From JAWPNA01 sp045402695 (GTDB taxonomy: Bacteria > Acidobacteriota > Polarisedimenticolia > JACPZX01 > DASXTC01): a stretch of DNA of 8,593 nucleotides. How positions within the stretch are numbered: position 1 is the stretch's first letter; each line of letters begins with the position of its first letter. This document shows, one piece after another, positions 1 to 4,085 of this stretch. Made by a program: the position numbers and the translations under genes. The notes under the pieces are model-generated. The model ran no database searches, was not told the DNA's origin, and saw nothing but the letters and a program-made list of their open reading frames with translations. The stretch covers positions 1 through 8,593 of the forward strand of contig JAWPNA010000346.1 in NCBI GenBank assembly GCA_045402695.1, written 5' to 3'.

Positions 1-29
1 GAGGTACCATCAACAGGTGTGTAAAAGAG
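1..29 (+). repeat. Left terminal inverted repeat of the IS
   Basis: This is the left end of the IS256-family element. Aligned with the reverse complement of 1346-1374 it shares GAGGT at the tip, then TCAA, then the 11-base block AGGTGTGTAAA, with mismatches at positions 6-9, 14, 26 and 28. An AGGTGTGTAAA-like block is common in IS256-family ends as I recall them. It is the expected transposase binding and cleavage site. Confidence 0.75.
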
Positions 30-43
30 TGAAGGCGGTGTAG

Positions 44-90
44 CCTTCCGGTTCGACCAAGAACCCGGGCACCATGCCCGAAGGAAGGAG
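44..90 (+). promoter_or_regulatory. Leader hairpin overlapping the transposase ribosome binding site
   Basis: The transposase Shine-Dalgarno (AAGGAAGGAG, 81-90, nine bases before the GTG start) can pair with an upstream complement. CCTTCC at 44-49 pairs with GGAAGG at 83-88, and TTCG at 52-55 pairs with CGAA at 79-82 after a GG bulge. A small inner hairpin (GGGC 67-70 with GCCC 76-79) can stack inside, sharing one base with the outer stem. Transcripts entering from outside the element would contain the whole stem. A transcript starting inside the element, after base 50, would lack its left arm. This suggests, by inference, a device that blocks transposase translation from read-through transcripts, as is known in other IS families. 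Confidence 0.45.
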
Positions 91-99
91 ACAACCGCC

Positions 100-1344
100 G
101 TGGAAGAGAAGAGCACGAAGGGTACCGAAGCGTCAAGGGTGGTGTGGGGTACGTTGGAGGAATGGGCCCGTGGGAAGATCCAGGAATGGATCCAGCGCCT
201 GCTTGAGTGCGAGGTGACAGAGTTGCTGGGACGGGAGAAATCGCAGAGGCGTGAGGCGGTGGACGCCGGCGTGGCGTACCGCAACGGGTACGGCAAGCGT
301 CGACGGCTGAGCATGACATCAGGGACGATCACCGTGAGACGTCCTCGTGTTCGAGGTCTGGATGGGCGCTTGGAGAGCCGCATCCTGCCGCTGTTCAAGC
401 GTCGGACCGAGCAGGTCGGAGAGCTTCTGCCGGAGTTGTACCTGCACGGTCTGGCCGAGGGGGACTTCGACTTGGCGCTGCGAGGGCTTCTTGGAGAAGG
501 GGCGCCTCTGTCGGCAAGCTCCATCGCGCGGCTGAAGGCGGGCTGGCAGACCGAGTACGACGCCTGGAAGAACCGGCCGCTGGATGACCTGGAGGTGGTG
601 TACCTGTGGGCCGACGGCATCTACGTGAAAGCGGGCCTCGAGAAGGAGAAGGCGGCCGTGCTGGTGGTCATCGCGGCATTGAGAGATGGCACCAAGGTGG
701 TGCTGACGCTCGAGAGTGGGCATCGGGAGTCCACCGAAGCGTGGGCGTCGCTCCTGAGGGATCTCAAGAAGCGTGGGATGAATGCTCCCAAGTGCGTGGT
801 TGCCGACGGGAACCTCGGGTTGTGGGGTGCGCTCGCGCAGGTGTTTCCTCAGGCGGCCGAGCAGCGCTGCTGGAACCACCGAATCGTCAACGTCTTGGAC
901 AAGATCACCAAGAAGGAGCAGCCTCAGGCGAGGCTGTTGCTCAAGACGATTCCCTACGCCGAGACGCGCCAGGAGGCGGAGCGGTTGAAGAAGACGTTCC
1001 AGGGCTGGTGCGAGAAGAAGCGGTTCTCGGACGCGGCCCGGTTGATCGACAAGGACTGGGAGCGGATGGTGACCTTCTACTCGTTGCCGAAGGAGCACTG
1101 GAAGCACCTGCGGACGTCCAACGTGGTGGAGTCGCCGTTTGCGGCAGTGAGACTGAGGACGACGGCCGCGAAGAGGTACAAGAAGGTCGAGAACGCGACG
1201 GCGGTGATCTTCAAGACGCTGCTGATCGCAGAGAAACGTTTCAGGAGGCTCGACCATCCCGAGCTGCTGGCGGAGGTTGCTGCGGGAGTCGAGTACGTCA
1301 ATGGAGTGCGCGTAAAGGGAACAGCCGGAGAGGCCGCTGCCTGA
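100..1344 (+). CDS. IS256-family (mutator-type) DDE transposase
   Basis: This 414-residue protein catalyses excision and insertion of the surrounding IS; the length is normal for the family. The RNase-H-like catalytic core shows Asp172 (in LWADGIY), Asp236 (in VVADGNLGLW) and Glu344 (in SNVVESPFAAVR). The D-D and D-E spacings of 64 and 108 residues are typical of Transposase_mut (PF00872). The family C-x2-H signature is present as CWNH at 257-260. Residues 1-100 carry the N-terminal DNA-binding part with the conserved YRNGYGKRRR stretch at 60-69. I chose the GTG at 100 because it follows a strong Shine-Dalgarno (AAGGAAGGAG) by nine bases. The upstream ATG at 74 is in another frame. There is no frameshift or internal stop, so the enzyme looks active. 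The stop codon sits just inside the right inverted repeat. Long open frames on the other strand and in the +3 frame within it are composition artefacts. Confidence 0.95.
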   Translation: MEEKSTKGTEASRVVWGTLEEWARGKIQEWIQRLLECEVTELLGREKSQRREAVDAGVAYRNGYGKRRRLSMTSGTITVRRPRVRGLDGRLESRILPLFKRRTEQVGELLPELYLHGLAEGDFDLALRGLLGEGAPLSASSIARLKAGWQTEYDAWKNRPLDDLEVVYLWADGIYVKAGLEKEKAAVLVVIAALRDGTKVVLTLESGHRESTEAWASLLRDLKKRGMNAPKCVVADGNLGLWGALAQVFPQAAEQRCWNHRIVNVLDKITKKEQPQARLLLKTIPYAETRQEAERLKKTFQGWCEKKRFSDAARLIDKDWERMVTFYSLPKEHWKHLRTSNVVESPFAAVRLRTTAAKRYKKVENATAVIFKTLLIAEKRFRRLDHPELLAEVAAGVEYVNGVRVKGTAGEAAA

Positions 1345-1345
1345 G

Positions 1346-1374
1346 CCCGTTTACACACCTATTGACAAAACCTC
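1346..1374 (-). repeat. Right terminal inverted repeat of the IS
   Basis: The reverse complement matches the left end at 22 of 29 positions, including the 11-base AGGTGTGTAAA core. It begins two bases after the transposase stop codon, so the gene occupies almost the whole element. A perfect TTGACA hexamer lies inside it at 1362-1367 and reads outward on the plus strand. Confidence 0.75.
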
Positions 1375-1377
1375 GAG

Positions 1378-1773
1378 TCAGGCGCGCCACAGACGAAGTG
1401 AAGTGTGGCGGGCAATATGCTTAAAATCAGCATCAGGACTCAAGAGGTCCGCCTCGGTATCGAGACATGTCTGGGCTATAACGCAGTCCACCGCACCCCG
1501 CACGGTGACACCTTTTCGTCGTAGGGATCGGAACATGCGAGCGGCTCGCGCGTGGCACTCCACCGTCGGATGGATCACGGGAAGGGAGACGAGCACGCGC
1601 TGGGCGCGCTGGAAGCCCGTGTCGGTTCGAAATCCCTGAAGGACCTCTGTGATGATGATGGGAATGACAGCCAGGTCCTCCTCCTCTTCAAGCGCAACTT
1701 CGAGGCGCTCCGCGTGGGGACTCGGGGCTCCGTTGAAGAAATCCGCCCATGTGTTTGAATCGACGATCATCAT
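1378..1773 (-). CDS. vapC: VapC-type PIN-domain ribonuclease toxin
   Basis: VapC toxins are Mg-dependent endoribonucleases that cut tRNA or rRNA and stop translation when not held by VapB. This 131-residue protein is one complete PIN domain. The acidic active-site residues are all in place: Asp5 (IVDSNTWADFF), Glu43 (ITEVLQGF), Asp96 (TVRGAVDCVIAQ) and Asp114 (LLSPDADFKHIA), so it should be catalytically competent. Translation can begin at the ATG ending at 1773, whose first bases overlap the vapB stop (ATGA, 1770-1773). A second in-frame ATG follows immediately, and which is used is unclear. The 4-base overlap implies translational coupling to vapB. The stop codon lies 3 bases from the edge of the IS, yet the C-terminus has a normal length and ending, so the gene looks intact. 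Confidence 0.93.
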   Translation of the reverse strand: MMIVDSNTWADFFNGAPSPHAERLEVALEEEEDLAVIPIIITEVLQGFRTDTGFQRAQRVLVSLPVIHPTVECHARAARMFRSLRRKGVTVRGAVDCVIAQTCLDTEADLLSPDADFKHIARHTSLRLWRA

Positions 1774-1985
1774 GAAGTGTGCTTGGCCCTATCAGCCCGC
1801 CACGCGTTGACGTTGCCTTTCCATGCGGCCTTGCCACGTAGGCGCCGGAGAGAGCGATATAGGCTACCTTTGTCAACGAGGCGGCGTAGTGCGATGTTCA
1901 CCACCTGCCGCTTCGTTCGAGCACCAGTGAGCCGCATCGCCTGTTCAACAAGCTGATCATCGATGTCGATGTTGGTTCGTGCCAT
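1770..1985 (-). CDS. vapB: VapB antitoxin (DUF2191/VapB_antitoxin type)
   Basis: This 71-residue protein is the expected DNA-binding antitoxin of the VapC encoded just downstream. The N-terminal half, MARTNIDIDDQLVEQAMRL and then TGARTKRQVVNIALRRLV, matches the pattern of PF09957 antitoxins: a beta strand followed by two helices forming a ribbon-helix-helix dimer that binds the operon promoter. The C-terminal tail, with LRGKAAWKGNVNAWRADR at about residues 49-66, resembles the segment that inserts into the toxin active site in this family. The start is well supported by a strong Shine-Dalgarno (GGAGGG on the minus strand, plus-strand 1995-2000) nine bases upstream. It is the first gene of a two-gene operon and overlaps vapC by four bases. 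The VapB-VapC complex presumably represses its own promoter. Confidence 0.92.
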   Translation of the reverse strand: MARTNIDIDDQLVEQAMRLTGARTKRQVVNIALRRLVDKGSLYRSLRRLRGKAAWKGNVNAWRADRAKHTS

Positions 1986-1994
1986 GTCGAAGAA

Positions 1995-2044
1995 CCCTCC
2001 TCACGTTCATACACCAATATAGACCGATCTTGTGTAGAGCACAA
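1995..2044 (-). promoter_or_regulatory. vapBC promoter and ribosome binding site
   Basis: On the minus strand a -35 like TTGTGC (plus-strand 2039-2044) and a -10 like TATATT (plus-strand 2016-2021) are separated by exactly 17 bases. They are followed by the Shine-Dalgarno GGAGGG (plus-strand 1995-2000) in front of vapB. This is a good sigma-70-type match in otherwise GC-rich DNA. The start point would fall near plus-strand 2009, giving a short leader. Confidence 0.65.
2030..2044. promoter_or_regulatory. Candidate VapB operator palindrome
   Basis: TTGTG-tagag-CACAA is a perfect 5-base inverted repeat around a 5-base centre. It overlaps the -35 hexamer of the vapBC promoter, where an autoregulating ribbon-helix-helix antitoxin complex would be expected to bind. 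The assignment is by position and symmetry only. Confidence 0.45.
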
Positions 2045-2104
2045 CCCTCCGAGTTGAATAAGGCCAGACCCGTAGGTTCGCCATTTGGCGTCATAGACTC
2101 GGGT

Positions 2105-2161
2105 TGGTGCCGGGGGTGGGGATCGAACCCACATGCCGCTTGCGCGGCAGGGGATTTTAAG
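2105..2161 (-). tRNA. tRNA-Leu(UAA) 3' fragment (partial, non-functional; attachment-site remnant)
   Basis: Read on the minus strand, this is the 3' portion of a class II tRNA. It has an anticodon loop CTTAAAA with anticodon TAA (plus-strand 2157-2159), the 3' anticodon-stem strand TCCCC, and a long variable arm (GCCGC-GCAA-GCGGC). It continues with a T arm GTGGG-TTCGATC-CCCAC, the acceptor 3' strand CCCCGGC, discriminator A and an encoded CCA. Upstream of the loop the bases (TTCGT) do not pair with TCCCC. No D arm or acceptor 5' strand (expected GCCGGGG) is found within several hundred bases. The copy is therefore cut at the anticodon loop and cannot yield a tRNA by itself. Such 3' duplicates are left at the far end of elements that integrate into tRNA genes through tyrosine recombinases. 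A complete tRNA-Leu(UAA) is expected at the other end of the element. Confidence 0.8.
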
Positions 2162-2163
2162 AC

Positions 2164-2220
2164 GAAACGGGAAGGGCAATGAAATCAGTAACCTACTAAC
2201 TCGTTGCCCTTTCCCGTTTC
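2164..2220. repeat. Inverted repeat flanking the tRNA-Leu fragment
   Basis: The left arm at 2164-2182 and the right arm at 2201-2220 are complementary except for one extra T in the right arm and one mismatch near the loop. They are separated by an 18-base AT-rich spacer. The left arm starts two bases beyond the broken anticodon loop. It could be an integrase or excisionase binding site, a transcription terminator for either strand (no clear U tract follows), or part of an element end. The position favours a role in recombination. Confidence 0.6.
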
Positions 2221-2278
2221 CGAGGGTTACGGGGAGCGACCGTATTTTACGAGGGTTATGGACACCCAGATGGACACC
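2221..2278. repeat. Short direct repeats, candidate integrase arm-type sites
   Basis: TGGACACC occurs at 2259-2266 and again at 2271-2278, with starts 12 bases apart in the same orientation. CGAGGGTTA occurs at 2221-2229 and 2250-2258. Spaced direct repeats next to an attachment core are typical of the arm-type sites bound by the N-terminal domain of tyrosine integrases. The assignment is by position and arrangement only. Confidence 0.45.
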
Positions 2279-2374
2279 TGGAATTCGGACTCGGCTGCTG
2301 CACCAATTTTCGTGAAGGCCCGGAGGGCGTCCCGCTCTCAATCGCTGCGGCGGGCATGGCCATCGGATGAATCG

Positions 2375-2410
2375 TGGACTTCGCCTTCATGGATCCACTA
2401 TATTGCGCGG
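2375..2410 (+). promoter_or_regulatory. Weak candidate promoter of the efflux operon
   Basis: A -10-like TATATT at 2399-2404 stands out in GC-rich sequence just before the His-rich gene. The -35 match (TGGACT at 2375-2380, spacer 18) is poor, which would fit a promoter that needs an activator. If it is real, transcription would start at or next to the ATG at 2411 and give a leaderless mRNA. This agrees with the lack of a clear Shine-Dalgarno before that ATG. Confidence 0.3.
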
Positions 2411-2794
2411 ATGAATTTCCTGGCTCGATCGGGTTTGGCGATGGCGGCTCTTGCTGCGCTCATTTTCCCCAGTGCAGCAGGCGTCGTCGTTGTGGTGCAT
2501 CTGGCCAGCGAAGGGCACCATCATGGGAAACCGGTCGTCCATGACGCCGAGGGCGTCAAACTGGTCGTGCACGGACACCGCCATGAATCGGGCGCTCCGC
2601 TGCATGAGCACACCCTCGTGATCGCGAAGCCAGCGACACTCACCGCAAGGCACTGCCTCATTCTGGCCCCGGCGGGGCTGCTTCCACCCGGGGCCGCGTC
2701 CACGAGCCCCAACACCGGATCGTTCGCCGCACCCGCGGACGTTGCGCACGGTCCAACTCACATACCCAAGGCCTCACTGATTCTCCGGATCTGA
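2411..2794 (+). CDS. Small secreted or membrane-anchored histidine-rich protein at the head of the efflux operon
   Basis: I do not recognise a named family for this 127-residue protein. Residues 1-29 form a hydrophobic signal or anchor segment (MNFLARSGLAMAALAALIFP and onward), so the rest is probably periplasmic. Residues 30-67 hold ten histidines in 38 residues, including GHHHG at 35-39, HGHRH at 54-58 and HEH at 65-67; there are 13 histidines in all and a single Cys82. Such clusters commonly bind Zn, Ni, Co or Cu. The C-terminal third is Pro/Ala-rich and ends in a short hydrophobic stretch. The gene is 88 bases upstream of the outer-membrane channel gene on the same strand, so it is probably the first gene of the same operon, as a metal chaperone, buffer or sensor; this is inference. 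The ATG at 2411 was chosen because the signal segment starts there. The frame stays open back to 2204, but that part crosses the attachment-site repeats and is unlikely to be coding. No good Shine-Dalgarno is seen. Confidence 0.7.
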   Translation: MNFLARSGLAMAALAALIFPSAAGVVVVVHLASEGHHHGKPVVHDAEGVKLVVHGHRHESGAPLHEHTLVIAKPATLTARHCLILAPAGLLPPGAASTSPNTGSFAAPADVAHGPTHIPKASLILRI

Positions 2795-2882
2795 TCCATC
2801 CCGCCGACGTGAAAGCTGTGCGCGGGGTCGCGGCGCCGTGTGTCGACGCGGCCAGTCCCACGATGGATCACGGAGGATCGTC

Positions 2883-4085
2883 ATGGATCGACCACTCATC
2901 GCGGTCGTTGTACTGTTTTCGGTCGCATCGGCCGCCCTTGCCCAGGATGTCACCGAGGAGAGGTTCCTCTCGGCGCTCGACGAGGGGCACGTCGGCGTCC
3001 GTTCACTCACGGACGGCATCGCCCGGGCTGAGGGGGCTCGCGTGCGAGCCGGCACGCTCGCGAACCCGCGGTTCGACTTCTGGCGCGAGGACCCCGAGGA
3101 CAATCCCCAGGTAACGAACTGGACGCTTGCCTGGGCGCCGCCCTTCGACGGGCGCTACGGCCTCGGGAAGCGGGCCGCCGAAGCGGGCGTGGCCGCGGCG
3201 CGGCAGCGCTTTGAGGTTGATCGCGCAGCGCTCCGGAGGGAGTTCCGGCGGGCTTTCGCGAGGTGGAGCCTCGGGCTCGAGAGCCGGGACATTCTTCAGC
3301 AGCAGCTCAACCTCGTGACCGGCCTGGCGGAGCAGGCGCGCCAACGCGCGCGAGTCGGCGAGGAGTCGGGCCTCGCGGCGCGCCGTTTGACCCTCGCGGA
3401 GGGCGAGGTCCGCATGGCGCTCGGCAGCGCCGATGCTGAGTATGTCCGGGCCGCCGCGGCAGCTCGGGCGCTGCGACAGGACCTGCCTGCGGACACACGG
3501 CCCGCACTGGCGGCGCTTCCCGTCCCCCCGGCGGCGCTCGACCCTGGTGGAGCGTCGGTGTTGAGCGCACTCGAGCAGGAAAAGGTGCAGGCCGAGTACG
3601 AAGCTCGCAGGCTCGGCCGATTCGTAGCCTTCCCAACAATCCAGCTCGGCTGGCAAACGATCGATGACCACAACGCCAGCGACGGAGGGCCGATCCTAGC
3701 CGCCGGCTGGCCCATCCCGCTTTTCGACCGTGACCAGGGATCCCGGCTTGAAGCGGAACGACTGAAGGACATCGCCGCGGCCCGCCTGAGCTTCGCGCAG
3801 GCGCGCATCGCCGCGGAGGTCGAGGGTGGTCTCGACGCCTACCGGACGCTCTTCGCCGCGGCACGTGACGCGCGCGAAGTCGCCGGTGGCGCCGACCAGG
3901 TCATCGAGGCCGCCACAGCGGCATTCCGCGCGGGGGAATCTGGTCTGACCGATCTGCTCGACACCCTTCGATCGGCGTTTGCTGCGCGCCTGCGGGCCAT
4001 CGACGCACGGGGACAGGCCCTGGAGGCCCACCGCGAGCTGGAGGCAGTGCTGGGACGACCGCTGACGGAGGGTCAAGACCGATGA
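2883..4085 (+). CDS. czcC: Outer-membrane efflux channel, TolC/CzcC family
   Basis: This 400-residue protein is the outer-membrane duct of the RND efflux complex; trimers of this family form a beta-barrel continuous with a periplasmic alpha-helical tunnel. A signal peptide is clear at residues 1-20, ending ASAALA before Gln21. Two outer-membrane-efflux repeats follow. The first contains ANPRFDF and long amphipathic helices. The second contains FPTIQLGWQT and the family hallmark PIPLFDRDQG at about 277-286, then AFRAGESGLTDLLDTLR at about 347-363. There is no N-terminal lipobox, so unlike several relatives it is probably not lipidated. The ATG at 2883 has GGAGG at 2872-2876 six bases before it and starts the signal peptide. 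An in-frame GTG at 2838 would add an implausible charged leader. The stop overlaps the next gene's start (ATGA), so translation is coupled. The substrate is not readable from this subunit. Confidence 0.9.
   Translation: MDRPLIAVVVLFSVASAALAQDVTEERFLSALDEGHVGVRSLTDGIARAEGARVRAGTLANPRFDFWREDPEDNPQVTNWTLAWAPPFDGRYGLGKRAAEAGVAAARQRFEVDRAALRREFRRAFARWSLGLESRDILQQQLNLVTGLAEQARQRARVGEESGLAARRLTLAEGEVRMALGSADAEYVRAAAAARALRQDLPADTRPALAALPVPPAALDPGGASVLSALEQEKVQAEYEARRLGRFVAFPTIQLGWQTIDDHNASDGGPILAAGWPIPLFDRDQGSRLEAERLKDIAAARLSFAQARIAAEVEGGLDAYRTLFAAARDAREVAGGADQVIEAATAAFRAGESGLTDLLDTLRSAFAARLRAIDARGQALEAHRELEAVLGRPLTEGQDR

Larger units (their letters stand above)
1..1374 (+). mobile_element. IS256-family insertion sequence, apparently complete
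   Basis: One intact DDE transposase gene fills the element and imperfect inverted repeats bound it (bases 1-29 against 1346-1374, 22 of 29 positions matching). The transposase motifs assign it to the IS256 (mutator-type) family, whose members move by cut-and-paste or copy-out-paste-in chemistry and normally duplicate 8-9 bases of target. That duplication cannot be checked because the window begins at the left terminus. The right terminus is set at 1374 because the outermost GAGGT of the left end reappears there as ACCTC. If those outer bases are chance, the true ends would be near the TCAA block, about 9 bases further in. The element abuts the 3' end of vapC and is convergent with it. No passenger gene is present. 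Confidence 0.85.
2105..2278. other. Putative att junction of an integrated element (attR-like)
   Basis: The tRNA-Leu 3' fragment (core), an immediately adjacent 19/20-base inverted repeat, and two sets of short direct repeats together look like one arm of a tyrosine-integrase attachment site. Because the retained fragment is the 3' part of the tRNA on the minus strand, the integrated element should lie on the higher-coordinate side, with the efflux operon, and the original chromosome on the lower side, with vapBC and the IS. Together with the vapBC promoter this accounts for most of the stretch 1986-2410. The remainder (about 2280-2375) shows nothing I recognise. No integrase gene is present, so it should be at the other end of the element or lost. 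Confidence 0.6.

Noticed and set aside
319..1257. A 312-codon minus-strand frame, plus a 272-codon plus-strand frame at 606-1424, within the IS
   Set aside because: Both overlap the intact transposase with its full DDE set, and their sequences are Arg/Leu- or Gly/Arg-rich without any family resemblance.
2079..2090. Short hairpin CGCCA-TT-TGGCG as a terminator
   Set aside because: The stem is five pairs around a two-base loop and no T run follows, so it is more likely chance.
1898..2341. A 147-codon minus-strand frame across vapB, the tRNA fragment and the repeats
   Set aside because: Part of it is the translation of tRNA sequence (the CRASGMWVRSPPPAP stretch) and it conflicts with vapB, which has a good start and family match.
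2204..2410. N-terminal extension of the His-rich protein to an ATG at 2204
   Set aside because: The extension covers the inverted repeat and the TGGACACC repeats. A clean signal-like segment starts at the ATG at 2411.
2105..2450. tRNA-Leu(UAA) interrupted by a group I intron rather than truncated
   Set aside because: Such introns exist in this tRNA at the anticodon, but the base before the junction is not the required G. No matching 5' half (acceptor strand GCCGGGG, D arm) appears upstream on the minus strand.
2838..2882. Upstream GTG start for the outer-membrane channel gene
   Set aside because: It would put 15 mostly polar residues before a textbook signal peptide, while the ATG at 2883 has a well-placed GGAGG.
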